From Isochrysis galbana (Eukaryota; Haptophyta; Isochrysidales; Isochrysidaceae): a DNA stretch of 64,000 bases. Position 1 is the stretch's first letter, and each line of letters opens with the position of its first letter. Of the stretch, positions 1 to 11,523 are shown piece by piece. The translations under genes were made by a program, and so were the position numbers. The notes under the pieces were generated by a model. It was not told the origin of the DNA, ran no database searches, and saw only the letters and a program-made list of their open reading frames with translations. The stretch spans positions 4,354,474 to 4,418,473 of the forward strand of contig CM030936.1 of assembly GCA_018136815.1 (NCBI GenBank), in the 5' to 3' direction.

Positions 1-169
1 TCGGCCGCCGTTGTCCCCCCCCTCGCCCCTGCCGCCTGCCCAAGCGATGGCGCCCCGCTGCAAGCAGAACCAAAGGCGCATCACGTCCATGTTGCTGCCG
101 GAGCTGAAGCGGCCGAGGAGTTGTTGTATTCCTGCCCATCTGAAGGCTGTAGGCATGAATATTCGTGTA
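1..169 (+). CDS. Possible 3' part of an exon, zinc-finger-like (partial)
   Basis: The first reading frame is open from base 1. It ends in a stretch containing CPSEGCRHEYSCK, which resembles the first half of a C2H2 zinc finger (Cys-x4-Cys then an aromatic), and is followed at once by AAG|GTACGC, a good splice-donor context. The gene would begin left of the window. No second half of the finger is visible nearby, so this may be chance; confidence is low. Confidence 0.2.
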
Positions 170-1104
170 AGGTACGCGCTCACAATTACAATTGAACAGT
201 TCCCCGTGTTGCCACTGACGCACAAGACACACAGAGTCGGATTCCCCATGGCCTCAAGTCCAGGTTTGCAGATTTTGGTCTCGAAATTTGCGATTCGAAT
301 TTTGTTTTTGCTGTTACTATAATTGTTGGCTCGTTTAAGGTAATAAACAGGCATGACTTCGACTTCTCGTTCTGCAGTCGCCCTGCGAGACTCTCTCTCT
401 CTCCCTCCGTCCGCCTCTCCTCGGCCGACGGCAGGAAGATTCGTATAAAATATTCTCCGGTCCCAAGATATCTCGTGGGCGTTCGCAATGAGATGTGTGA
501 TGTGCTGTGCGTGCTGCGCCCGCGCCAGCCGTAGTCGAGTATTATGACTATTTTAGTCATGGGCTCGCCACCATTAATTATACCTTGATTAGCAGCCTTC
601 GGCCATTAATCAAGACATAATTAGAGCAAATCTCATGTAGTCATAGTCAATACTCAACTAAATAGTAAATAGTGTATTCAAGGTGAGGGTTGAGTTGAAA
701 AAGGGTTGAAAGAGGGATTCAGGAGGGAGTTGTAAGAAGTCGCGTTCCTCAAACATTCCTCAAACTGGTTATTGTAAGGAAGCGCAGTGCGCGCCTCTTC
801 CAACGGTCTTCAGGTGAAAGAGGGTGTTCTAGGAGGGGCGATGGCGACGGCGGCGAAGGTGAGGGCTGCCCTTGCAGTGGCCTTGCCACCCTCTCACAAG
901 AGGGAAGGCATGCATGCCGCGCGTGCTGAGAGTGATAAGGGCAGCTTCCTCTCCACTGACCACATGCCTGCCGCGCAAACGGAAGCCAGCCGGCAGCTGC
1001 AGTGCATGAATGAAGTCCGGAAGGTCTGCAAGCCGCACACCGAAGCGCGAATATATATCACGCACGAGCACATGCTCGTCGCCGCCCACAGCCGCTGATT
1101 CTCG
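170..1104. other. Intergenic stretch, no supported gene
   Basis: Only short, unconvincing reading frames occur here. The sequence is mixed in composition, with no recognised RNA gene and no long repeat. Confidence 0.5.
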
Positions 1105-1411
1105 TTCGAGTCTGTCGCATTCGCGAATCGACACTCGTTAGGCTTCGCTCTTCTCTCTTCTCTTCGTCGTTCGGTATTTATCGTCATAATTCTCTGCTTT
1201 CTCTGGTTCTCGGTCAAAAGCTTCGCTTGGATGCATGGGATCGTGGGTTGTGGAGCGCCCTCTCTCTTTCTCTGGAAAGAGAAGGGAAGTTTCCCCACCT
1301 TTCTTCCTCCCAGGCGCCTCGCGAATAGGTTAAATTTGCTATCTCCCCTGCGTTTCTTTATCTGCTTCTGGGGGCAATCAGGTTTAATTTGCGACCTCTT
1401 CGTATCTCCCC
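1105..1411 (+). repeat. Dispersed repeat, copy 1 (partner at 23786)
   Basis: About 300 bp, beginning TGTCGCATTCGCGAATCGAC, that recurs at 23786-24060 with small indels and substitutions. Shared landmarks in order are a CTTCTCT-rich stretch, TCGGTATTTATCGT, GGTTCTCGGTCAAAA, GTGGAGCGCCCTCTCT, TTTCCCCACCTTTCTTCCTC and CTGGGGGCAATCAGGTTT. At the second copy it is followed by a short reading frame, so it may be the 5' leader of a retrotransposon (inference). Confidence 0.8.
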
Positions 1412-2589
1412 CTTAGGCATATCGCACTTCTCTCGTCTTATTCGGTAGGTCTCTTGGAATCCTGCGTAGCAAGATTGCCTCTCGTTTCCGTTATGGTGCG
1501 ATTCCCGTTCGAGACAAGATCGCCGACAGATCGCCCTTTGGTCGCCGCGCCTACCGCCGGCTTGGCCCCTTCCTCATTGCCCTCAGGCCCTATGGGCCAT
1601 CACAATTCGTCAGAATCGAGCGAGCGAAAGGCGCTCCGGCCCAATGCGTGAGCGCGTCGTGCGCAACAGCGGCGCTGCCGCGACCACAAGGAGAGCTTTC
1701 TCCATTGCGCGCGGGCGCAGCGCGCGGCGCCGCCTCACTCCACGCAGCCGTGCCTGCCTGCGCCGCCTGCACCCGGCAATCCACATGTGCTGCGCCAGGG
1801 CGAGGAGGGAGTCCTCCAACTCCTGCGCGGTGTAGGGGAGAGTGGGCATCCCAGCGGCGAGATCGCTCTTTCAACCGAGTACCAGCGGAAATCTTTTTTT
1901 GCAGAGCGGTTGTAAGATGGTTGAAGGAGCTGTTCCAACCACGCTCCTCAAACCTTACGAGAACCTTGCAAAAATCCTCTATTATTTTTACCACCGACTT
2001 GTAAGAGGGGGGGGGGGGGGGGGGGAACACGGCTCTGCCTACTCCTTGTCCCTATGGCTGCTGAGCAATGAGCGAGAGTTAGCCTAGTTGGGAAATACAG
2101 TGGGGGAGAGTGCAAATACAGTAAATAAAGTCTATATTTGGTCTTCGTACAAATACAGTGAAATACGGTCCCCACAAATACAGTAGGATTTTTTCCCCTT
2201 TTCTCTTTCTTTTTTCCTTTTCTCTCCATATCTCTTTCGCTCGCCGCTCGCGACTCGCGACTCGCGACTCGCCCCCGTTGCCACTTGCCAACTACGAGCG
2301 CGCGCTGCCAACCCCCTCCCCCCCCTTCTGCCAGAGCCATGCAGCCCAACCCCAATCCCAACCGAGCCTCTCGATCCATGGCGCAGCAGGCGGCGCTGGA
2401 GATCGTGAGCGCCCGCGGAACGGACGGCGAGGAGGCGGCTGCGGCATACACAGCGGCGCCGATGCAGTGGGCGGCGCTTCTCGATGGAGCGCAGCGCGGT
2501 CGCTGAGCTGCAGAGGACGAGGAGGAGGAAGAGGTGGTCCGTCGCGACACGTTACGACCTCCATCGACAAAGCCACCGATAGGCTCTTC
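1412..2589. other. Intergenic; G-run and AAATACAG-rich segment
   Basis: Overlapping reading frames on both strands (about 1590-2030) look like GC-rich shadows. There is a run of about 20 G at 2006. At 2092-2190 the word AAATACAG and variants recur, as at the left end of the hAT-derived region near 61430. A 55-codon frame with an N-rich start lies at 2339-2506 (MQPNPNPNRA) but has no recognisable domain. Confidence 0.45.
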
Positions 2590-3010
2590 ATAATGCCCGA
2601 CAACCCCGCGTCGCACTCCAGAGAAATACTATACCTACTCGCATGGAGATACATACTTACCGACTTCTACAGAATCCACTACGAAGACATCAACAGCGAG
2701 CATGTCATTCGAAGAACGATCGCGAACGCTTTAGCGTGCTCTGCAAAGCAATACACTTCGCGGAGCAACTCCACTCCACGGATTCGTCTAGAAAGAAGGG
2801 CCCAAGCTGACTTGGGCCGGCAGCAACCCAAAAAACGTCGACAATAACGATTTCCGCCCACTATTCGAAACCATAGACAACGAGGAATTAACACCAAGCC
2901 CCAAATTGACACGACTGGCAAAGAAACTAGAAACAAGGAATAGAGCACGTCATCAATCAAAATCAAAAGGCCCGGCCTCCTCCTCCCCCAACGCTAGGCC
3001 CAAAGTAGTG
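2590..3010 (+). mobile_element. LINE fragment, C-terminal end of reverse-transcriptase ORF
   Basis: The peptide LLAWRYILTDFYRIHYED matches LGILAWRYILTDFYNIQYGN in the longer LINE copy near 16600. Downstream text (ETIDNEELTPSPKLTRL) resembles that copy's EETAGDINEDP region, although the frame changes between the two parts. This is the segment just after the zinc-binding motif of a non-LTR retrotransposon; the polymerase core is absent. The copy is truncated and decayed. Confidence 0.6.
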
Positions 3011-3597
3011 TACATGTACATGGGCCGACCCCCGAAACCGAACAAAAAGGAACGAGTGGGGGGTCGGGAAGGGGAGAAAGGCGAGGCGGGCAAGGGCGAT
3101 GTCGAACGGGAACCCCGATGCGGTGTAAGCAAGTAGCGGAGTAGCGGGCATATTCAAGAATGGGTTTTTTTGTTCTCCACGAGCGGTTTGCCTGACACAA
3201 TGAGATAGTCCCCAACATATTATGACTTTGACATTCCAGCCACTACAGGCCACGTCCACATAGCAGAGCGTATGCAATGCAGCGCTGCTCACTCGTTTTC
3301 CGCATCGCAATAGCTCAGTGGAAATTTATGGACGCGCACGTCGTGAGCCCTCCACAATTTGTCTTTTCGATACTCCCCATATGCATCCCGTTCCTTATGT
3401 ATGTACTCTCACAATCTGTGGCGCGATGTAAATGAGCCTGGTTTCGAAGGAGCACGTTTGCAGGCAATTGCCCCTTGAGGCACGGCGTCCTTGGCAAGCT
3501 TGATTGCGTGGCCCCTGTGGTCTTGCACTTGTCCCCCCGTCGCTTCACGCTAGGTGCCTGGAGGCGGGCTCTCACATTGCACCTATCGACGCGAGGC
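3011..3597. other. Intergenic, downstream of the Argonaute gene
   Basis: No convincing coding region. This is the 3' flank of the minus-strand Argonaute gene, whose stop codon lies at 3598-3600. Confidence 0.5.
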
Positions 3598-6500
3598 TTA
3601 CATCCAGTAGGCAACACCTTTCATCTTGTCCGTTACCGACAAGTAGGTGCCTGCACCCATCCCGGTGGAGCCGCTATGATTTGAAGCCACGTCCGAGGCA
3701 TCGTCTCGGTAGCGTGTGTGGTTGTACTGCGCTTGCAAAGCAGCAAGATGAGCCCAGTAGACGGGCGCAGGGCGTCCGACGACCTAGAACAAGGAATGAC
3801 TTGGGATTCACGTGAAAATGTGACCGTGTCCATCCCTAACACTGTCTATCACGAGGACCCTTTGGATGAACCACCATCCATCCATGAAGAGGCAATCAAC
3901 GTGCCCCCATGTGCAGGACGGCTTGTCAAGACAACGCACCCCATCTACCGTTAAAAAAGCTCGACGTATGGCGGCAGCGCACCTTTGTCGCCCTTTGGTA
4001 TGCATGGCATAGCTGAAAGGTGAGCCCCTGCAGCTCATCAGCACCCAGATTGGCCTCGTTGATAAGCACGTGGTAGTGCGCAGGCTTTGGTGTGCCCTTC
4101 AGGCCGAAGTGAGGGACCTACATCGAGAGAGAGGAGGACATCAATCCACAACTTGGAGATGCCAAGGCCACGCATGATTTCATTATCAACGCTCACCATG
4201 TAGTAATTTTGGTAGTTTGGATAGTTAGGGTCCTTCATCTTGTCAGTCACCTCGCGGTCGACAACCAGCCCGACCGGAACCTTTTCGTACCTACCTTCGC
4301 CCCTCGAGCTCGCGAAGCGCGTTCGTGTACGCTTTTGGACGACTTTGTAAACAAGCTCCGGGTTGATGTGAAGGTCAAGGAATGCCGCCTTCAGATCCTC
4401 AATCTCGGGCCTAGCGAAGGTGTCAAACTGAGAGTGTGCCACGCCGTCGCGGTAGTAGAAGATGCGCCTGCAGCATCCACGAAGAGAGCAGAGGGGTGTG
4501 GCGACGATAACACAAGGTGTGCATTAAGCTGGGGCATAAAGATGCGTGAGCATCTATGGGGTCTCACTTGAGGGGGAGTTTTGGGTTCGTTTCTGTCCAA
4601 ACCTTGTAGAGCGTCTTCATAACCTCCCCGATTTGGACGAGACGCTCCTGCCGCGCTTCTTGCATGATGATCTGAGCAGGCGGAATGTTCGGGAGCCGGC
4701 TCGTGGGACCACAATAGGGGGTGTCCACATGCTAGGCACACACGCACCTCAGTGTGGAATTTGGTGCAGTGTTCATCGAGTGTGGCCACCACGGCAGCGT
4801 AGGAGTTTTGATCGCTCCCGACCTTGCCGTGGTTGACGTCAACACCGATAACCATGGTCGGCATCTGCATGAGTAGTGAGTTCTTGAGAATGCCGTTTGC
4901 ACCACCCAACTTCATGTTGACCTGGAGGATAATGGCAGCGGAGGCGTACATGGCTGTGAGATCACGTCGCTATAGAGAGAATGGAGCGAGGTGGCGCGCT
5001 TACCTTGAGAAGGACGCCGGCTGCGTACTGAGGCGAGATAGCGAGCCCAGAGCCACCTTTGCCGCCGCCCTTGCCGCCGCCTTTGCCGCCGCCCTTGCCG
5101 CCGCCTGTCAACTGCGAGGAACGGACAGCTACCTCGGCCAGAGCAACGGTGATCGGTGGGGACTGGGGTCGCGGGCGCGCAGGCCTCCTCCCACCCTTCC
5201 TATGCCAGCGATTGCACGTTGCGCTCACCTTAGGCCACTGAACACATTGCGTAACGACGCCGTGCTTGCTCGTGGCTGCCCATCGCTTCACCGCTGGGTA
5301 CATCCATATACGGTTGACGGCTTCACCTTCCGGGAGGATGATCAACACGAGGTCCAAGTGGCCTTTGCCGTCCTCGGCAAGCTTGTCGAGATGCTTTTCG
5401 AGCTCGTCGCCGCTTTGTGCACCTAGATCGAGCACAGGGAACCGCTCACGACCGGCAAGATCGACGCGACCGCTGAGCGGCTTCAAAAGGTTCTGGGGCT
5501 CAAGTCCCCTCATGCCGCGCTGACAAGCCATCTCGGTGAATTTCTTGATGAAGGCGGCGAGGCAATCTAAGTCCCGGCATCCGAAATGCACGACGGCCCA
5601 AGTCTTGACGGCTGCTGGCCGGAAGAAGCGGAGGTCACCACGGTCGCCACGGAGCGACCATCCACCCTTATGATCGACACGCGCGATGCTGCCATTGCCA
5701 TACATAATCTGGTAGGGTTCGAGGCGGCGCGCGGAGCCGGGGGACAGCCTGAACAGCTGGCTCTCAATCTCGATCCCGAAGGCGCTGGCCGAGGTCTCGG
5801 CCTCCTTCACTGTACGCAAGATGCCCTCAATAGCCTTGAAGCGTACCTGAGAGAACGAACGGGGCCATGCCAAGACCGCAGCAGGCGCAGGGCAGAATGT
5901 GTGGGACGCCTATAATTGGTCAAGTGGATGCTAACGTAGCCGCGATGGGCGGCGTGCATGAGCGCGATAGAGGTCCTGTGGACAGGGCGGTCTTGGGCGT
6001 GGGTACCTGCGTCTCTTGGCACATGGTTGCAATCATCTCTTGAGAAATATCACTTGACTTCTTGGTCGATGGCTGCCCGGGTGCGACCGAAAGGAGCTCG
6101 ATTGGGACGACTGGCGCCACGCCGCCGTCCCTAGCTTTGCCCACTGTAACACCTGGTTTCTCGGGATCAATTTCTGGGAACTGCGTTCTGCCATTGGATG
6201 GATGGGAGATGGAGACGATCGGTGAGATCGGCCCGAAGGGAACACGGGGCAGGCAAGTTTGGCGGGCAAGGGAAGGAGTCCGAATGTACGCCGAACTCTT
6301 GGGTCCCACATGTGAACTGATGGATCTCACTTGAAAAAGTCAAAGACATTCGTCATAACTCCCTCATGCTCGAAAGTTCTGTTCTTGATCGAGACGTCAT
6401 CAACACCAAACATCATGTATGTGCGGTGCGGCTTGTGCTTCGACTTCAGCCGCTTCTTCTTCAAGGAGTTGAGTGCCCGACACACATCCGGGGAGCGAAT

Positions 6501-8724
6501 GTCGAGGCTGGGAGGGATTGAACAATAGGGGTGGGGGTTAAAAATCTATGAAAACTCGCAGCTCACCACAGTGTGAATGTTATTACAGCTTGCGGTTAGG
6601 TGTAGACGGGAGGGCAGTCGCGAGAGGTATGTGTGCATCACTTGTGAGCCCGCCGGCGCGTTTTGCCCGCTGCGTAGTCGAGGAGCGGGATATCGTTCAG
6701 CATTACGCACGCGGCGCGATCGATCTGCGCGACGGGCGCAGAGGACCGGCCAATAAGCGGACGAGATCCAAGAGTGCAAGCAAGGGCGGGAGGGGGGGGG
6801 GGAGCGGTGCTGCCAAAATGAACACAACCTGCATGAGCGCCCCGCATTCGGCATGAGCGATGGACGAGAAGTACCCCAGATGAAGCATGAGTTCGCCATC
6901 TCGGCCAATGGGCTTACGCTAAGACGTGGTTCCGAAAGGGGGAGGGTAAGTCGGGGGTGCAGGTTCGCTACAAAGAGCCCACACTGGATTGTCGTAGTCC
7001 GCATAAGTATCGTTGAGCCGCCCAACGGGGTGCAGGAACTCACCGACGCCCAGTCTTCCGCATTGAGTAACCGTTCGCGAAAAAATGCGGATCCGATCGG
7101 CATGAACAGGCGCTTGCTGGCATTCTGCGTGAGATGCGAAGTGATGGTATTGGGGGTGATGGGTGAATCCTGCAATGCTTGACGGTGCGCCCGGGAGCCT
7201 GCGCCAAGTTCTTCACCGACTGCATCGGTAGGACAGCGCACCTGCGTGATGGCGCTCAACACGTTAGTCTGATCTTGATTCGGAGTCTCACTACCCAACT
7301 CAATGGTTTTGTTTGTAAATTGGATCTTCAAGGTAGTCTGCCCACGGCCAACATTGACCGAGAGTGGGCACGTGAACTCGCCGTCGACATGCGTCCATTC
7401 GACCGCGGAGGCTGCCTGGGTGACTGTGACCTCCTCGCTGCCGGCATACGAGAGCAGCTTGGTGCCGTCGTACGCCCATCGGCCATGCCTACGTCCAGGT
7501 CGATGGCCAAAGCAGCGATGGGGCAAGAGTAACGGCAAGGAGAGCTTTGGGCCCCAGAGGGCCATCCCTCCTTAGACGGTCTGCCAAATGCAATGGACCT
7601 CGACTTGGGTCGGGCAAGCAAACAAGATTGACCAGTAGGGCTGGGCCACGAGGAAGAGGGCGGAATGGGCGCGATGTGTGTCCTGTTACTGGCAATGTTC
7701 AGACAAGCGCTGACAGGAGCATGAGGCTAGCGACCGTGCTCACCCAAACAGAGCATCGAATTTTGCTTGAAGATTGGTTGGGGGTACCTGTTCGCGCCTC
7801 ACCTATGCATAGGCATGGCATCGTGGTGGGTGCCGAGTAATGGTAATGAGACTCGACGAATGTGCAGGTGAGACCGGAGGAAGGTGAGCAGGGGCTGTGC
7901 TCCCTACCAGGAGCGAGCGTTTTCCCTCCTTGCCTATGATGCTGGATTCATATTCGCCAAAGTGGACGTCGTACAAGCGGACTTGCGACTGAGCAGCGAA
8001 AGGAACGAGGGGTAGCGCGGGGCGGTAGGGTCAACTCAAGCATCGAGCATGGCGACGCAAGGATCGCCGGCCGATGAGATGCGAAGAAGCTCACCGGTCC
8101 CTTTCGCCGGATCGCAACAAAGTTGGTGACGATGTCATGTTCTGGTCGACCAAGTCGGCCAACCTTCGCCTCGCCTCCTCCCGACGGTGGTCCTCCTCCG
8201 CTGCCTCGTACTCCTCCGGGGCCACCATCTCCCCCACCGCCTCTACCACTCGGCGGCGGCGGCGGCGGAGGCGGCGGCGGTCGGCCAGCTGGAGGTCGGT
8301 CGACACGCTCGTCGCCCTCCTCGCGAGGGCGCTTGGACGGTAACAAGCTGCTGCTCCCTTGTTGGAATGATTCTGGCGTCTGGTGTGTGGCATTGCGAAT
8401 CAGCCCCGGCTCGACCTGGATCGTCATGACGGCCGTCGAATTCTCCTTCTCGACCGAGGTGATGTGCAGCCCGTCACGGCCTTGAACGACATAACCCCGG
8501 CGCAAGTGGTCTCCAAGGGCAAGCGCGTTGGATTGGAGCATCTCGTCCGCGAGTGCAACCTTGAATGTGCTCAGCCCGGCAGGCAAGGAAGCCTTCTTCT
8601 CCTCAACGATGGCCTTCTTCTCGAAGTGGATCTGCGGCGGCAGCCGAAGCTGCTCGGTCTGGAACGAGAAGGTCTCCTTGAAGGTGCCGTTGGATTTTTG
8701 GAAGAGCAGCGTCACCTTGGGCAT
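3598..8724 (-). CDS. AGO: Argonaute protein, slicer-type, multi-exon
   Basis: Small-RNA-guided silencing protein. From the ATG at 8724 the exons encode an N domain (VTNFVAIRRKGP, then AYDGTKLLSYAG), a PAZ domain (about 6500-6060, ending VPIELLSVAPGQ), the L2 linker, a MID domain with the 5'-phosphate pocket pattern YPAVKRW...TQCVQ (about 5250), and a PIWI domain. The catalytic tetrad is complete: Asp in GVDVNHG (4838-4840), Glu in HTEIIM (4748-4750, at an exon end), Asp in VVDREVT (4257-4259) and His in PAHYHV (4076-4078). Resolved introns are 4672-4747, 4118-4196 and 3784-3982, all GT-AG and phase 0 or nearly so. The last exon gives RPAPVYWAHLAAL, the usual Argonaute C-terminus. Exon 1 (8095-8724) is 210 codons and ends in frame, with long Pro and Gly runs. 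A (GGGK)4 tract encoded by CCGCCGCCCTTG-type repeats sits between MID and PIWI. It is more like plant-type AGO than PIWI-clade proteins. Exons between about 5880 and 8000 are only partly resolved. Confidence 0.94.
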
Positions 8725-9832
8725 CGTGTCCTCTTGTTCTTTTCTCCTCCTCCTCTTCCTCCTCCTCCTCCTCTCTCTCTCTCCCTCTCCCTCTCCCTCT
8801 CCCTCTCCCTCTCCCTCTCCCTTTCTCCCTCCCTCTCTCTCTGCCTCCCTCCCTGCCTGCCTCTCTCTCCCTCCCTCTTTCCCTTGCTCCCTCCCTCTCC
8901 CTCGCTCACTCTCCCTCCTGCCGCGAACTGTGGCGAGCGGGGGGCCGAGAGGCCGCGCGCGCGGGGGCGGGGGGGGGGGGGAGTGGAGGGAGAGAGATTG
9001 AGAGGGAGAGAGAGAGGAGTGAGAGAGGAGAGAGAGGAGGGAGAGAGAAAGAGAGACAGAGAGAGAGAGAGGGAGAGGGAGAGAGAGAGAAAGAGGGAGA
9101 GAGAGGAGGGAGAGAGAGGGAGAGAGAGAGAAGGAGAGAGAGAGGGAGAGGGAGAGAGAGAGAAAGAGGGAGAGAGAGGAGGGAGAGAGACAGAGAGACA
9201 GAGAGTGAGAGAGAAAGAGGGAGAGAGAGAGAAAGAGGGAGAGAGAGGAGGGAGAGAGAGGGAGAGAGAGAGAAGGAGAGAGAGAGGGAGAGGGAGAGAG
9301 AGAGAAAGAGGGAGAGAGAGGAGGGAGAGAGACAGAGAGACAGAGAGTGAGAGAGAAAGAGGGAGAGAGAGAGAAAGAGGGAGAGAGAGGAGGGAGAGAA
9401 AGGGGGAGAGAGAGAGAGAGAGGGAGGAGAGGAGAGAGAGAGAGCAGAGGCCGCCCGCGCGCGTCGCTGCGCTGCTGCTCGAGAGAGAGAGGAGAGAACG
9501 AACTCACAGAATCACAGGGAAACCAAAGATGAGAGCAAGAGAGTGAGAGAGATGCAACGAGAGAGGCGAGCAGGCTTTAAGCGAAAGAACGGAGGAGAAG
9601 AGAGGGAAAAGAGCCTCTCCGCCTTGCCGCTGGCCGCGCATTCCCCCCCCCCCCCCCCCCCCGCCGCCCCGTTCCCAGAACCATAGGGCCCCCCACTGTA
9701 CGCGAGTATTGAGGTGTGTCCTTTTTATACAAGTAGGCGGTATAAAAATAGTTGAACGCGAACTCATCTCAAACTTTTTGACCGTTTGAGCATAGTCAAC
9801 CAATTGAATTCGTCGATTCCTTAAAAAGAAAA
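8725..9832. repeat. Polypyrimidine then polypurine block between divergent genes
   Basis: On the plus strand, CT-rich sequence with CCCTCT units (about 8750-8930) is followed by GA-rich sequence (about 8990-9440). The GA block has higher-order structure: a segment containing CAGAGAGACAGAGAGTGAGAG occurs at 9191 and again 142 bp later. The block sits directly upstream of the Argonaute start (minus strand) and before the plus-strand gene at about 10150, so it is probably promoter or 5'-UTR DNA of one or both. Long reading frames through it are low-complexity artefacts. Confidence 0.75.
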
Positions 9833-10152
9833 ATGCACCCGCTTCCCCCCTTCCGGGATTGGTACTTGTCCCCGCCGTGTCCTCCCCCCCCCCCTCTCCC
9901 CTCCCCCGCCCCCCGCCGGGTGCCCTCTCCCCCTCCCCCTCCCTCTCCCTCTCCCTCTCCCTCTCCCTCTCCCTCTGGCCCCTCTCAGCTCTCAGCTCGC
10001 ACTTCCGCTCTCATCTCTCGCCCTTCCATCCTTTCCTCTCAGTCGACCCCACCAACCCACCCCCACCAACCCGCGTCCCCTTGGCCTCCCTCCCTCCCTT
10101 CCCCCCCCTCCCCCTCTCCCCCCCCCCCCGCTTTTTCCTCTCCTCTCTCTCG

Positions 10153-11523
10153 ATGTCCTCCAGCGTGCCACGATTGCCGCTCCCCTCCTCTCCTCGCCAC
10201 GGGGCCCACTCGGACGCGTCTCTCTCGACTCGTTCGCCTGATCACTCCCCACCTTCCACGCCCTTGCCTCCCGCCTCCCCACGCCCTCGCCCACTCTCCC
10301 CCGCTGCTTCAACCTCGCCACGCGATCCCCTGGTCCCTTCTTCTGTCCCCTCTCTTCCCACCTTTCCTCCTGCCTCTGCTCCAACAATTCCTCCCCCATC
10401 TCTCCCGTCTTCTTCCGTGGATGTCACAGCTACCACCGCCATTTCTGATGCAGTGATCGTCGTCGATGGTCAGCTTCTTGAAGAGGATGAGTACAAGGAC
10501 AGCTGCCGTATGGTCACCGCAAGCCGATCAGAGAACGTTGATGGCAGCGGTATGCAACCGGCACTCTCCACACCGGCACTCCATCCGCCGGAGCAGGTGA
10601 TTTTTGCCGAGGGAGTCGTCATCTCCTCAACTACGCAAGAGGCTCCGCCCATCAATGGCGAAAGCACGCCCCAAGGTCTAGGCTCACCGCCGAAAGAGAG
10701 GCCACCCAAGCCACCAAATCAGCACACCGCCTCGCCGCCTACGCCGCCAACGCCACCCGAGGAGGTGCTACCCATCGGATCTGCTACAACGTCACACACG
10801 CCCCTGTCCCTCTCCTCGCCGATGTCCGTGCTACATGTCCGACCCTCCAAGCTCGTTGAGCCAATGAACAACAAGCTGCGCTACCCACAGCCGCTCCGCC
10901 TTTCAGCAGGCAGCACAGTCGCCTCCTCTGAATGGTCTATCCCAGCGTACTCGAGCACAGCCGCGACCGCTGCCTGCTCCGCCTCCCGTACCGACAGCAG
11001 CTCCAGCCTCAGCAACACCTCTGTCCCGCCCTCGGCGAGGATGGCAGCCCCTACGATCGCGTCCGTCGGCCGCTGCTCCTCCGAGTCAGCTTGCAACGAC
11101 GCAACTTTGTGGAGCTCAGCGGGCAGGTCGGCGTCGGCTGCGAGCACGAGCTCTGCCAGCGCCGGCACTGTTCCTACCACTCGCGTCGCTTCGGCAGAGA
11201 GCTTGACCAGCGGCGGGAGGAAGGCATCCCGAGGCAGCATGTTCAACACGGCGTCACGAGGTCTCGGGGGGCTCTTTGGCGGATCTGGCGGATCTGGCCG
11301 CGCGAAAGGACCGCGCATTGGCAGCCAGACGCAACAGTCATTGGCGTTCCTTGCGGCCAAAAATGGATATTCGCCTGTGGAGGCGCTTTCAGCGTCCCGA
11401 GTTCCCTCGTGTGCGTCGAGCAGCGCGGCAACAGTACCGGCTCCGCACCAATCAGCAGTACAGTCCTTGGCAGTTCAGACGAATGTGCATCGACGGCCCG
11501 ACTGGAACGCTCAGACAATCTGA
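10153..11523 (+). CDS. Ser/Pro-rich hypothetical protein
   Basis: The frame is open from 9859, but the first part is CT-repeat translation; the ATG at 10153 (MSSSVPRLPLP) is the likeliest start, giving about 456 residues. The N-terminal third is Pro/Ser-rich. The middle has acidic and ordinary text (VIVVDGQLLEEDEYKDS) and the C-terminal part is Ser/Thr/Ala-rich with a Gly-rich patch (RGLGGLFGGSGGSGRAKG). There is no recognised domain, signal peptide or membrane segment; it reads as intrinsically disordered. Codon use matches the neighbouring real genes. It is divergent from the Argonaute and shares its repeat-rich upstream region. Confidence 0.5.
   Translation: MSSSVPRLPLPSSPRHGAHSDASLSTRSPDHSPPSTPLPPASPRPRPLSPAASTSPRDPLVPSSVPSLPTFPPASAPTIPPPSLPSSSVDVTATTAISDAVIVVDGQLLEEDEYKDSCRMVTASRSENVDGSGMQPALSTPALHPPEQVIFAEGVVISSTTQEAPPINGESTPQGLGSPPKERPPKPPNQHTASPPTPPTPPEEVLPIGSATTSHTPLSLSSPMSVLHVRPSKLVEPMNNKLRYPQPLRLSAGSTVASSEWSIPAYSSTAATAACSASRTDSSSSLSNTSVPPSARMAAPTIASVGRCSSESACNDATLWSSAGRSASAASTSSASAGTVPTTRVASAESLTSGGRKASRGSMFNTASRGLGGLFGGSGGSGRAKGPRIGSQTQQSLAFLAAKNGYSPVEALSASRVPSCASSSAATVPAPHQSAVQSLAVQTNVHRRPDWNAQTI

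Noticed and set aside
5059-5426. Plus-strand frames opposite the MID/PIWI exons
   Set aside because: Shadows of the minus-strand Argonaute; Pro-rich text is the complement of the GGGK codons.
7948-9507. Argonaute start far upstream at 9507
   Set aside because: The extra N-terminus is pure Leu/Ser/Pro and Arg/Glu microsatellite translation; MPKVTLLFQKSNG at 8724 is the first ordinary protein text.
8383-9546. Long plus-strand frame across the block upstream of Argonaute
   Set aside because: Encodes mostly Arg/Glu repeats from (GA)n and is antisense to the Argonaute first exon.
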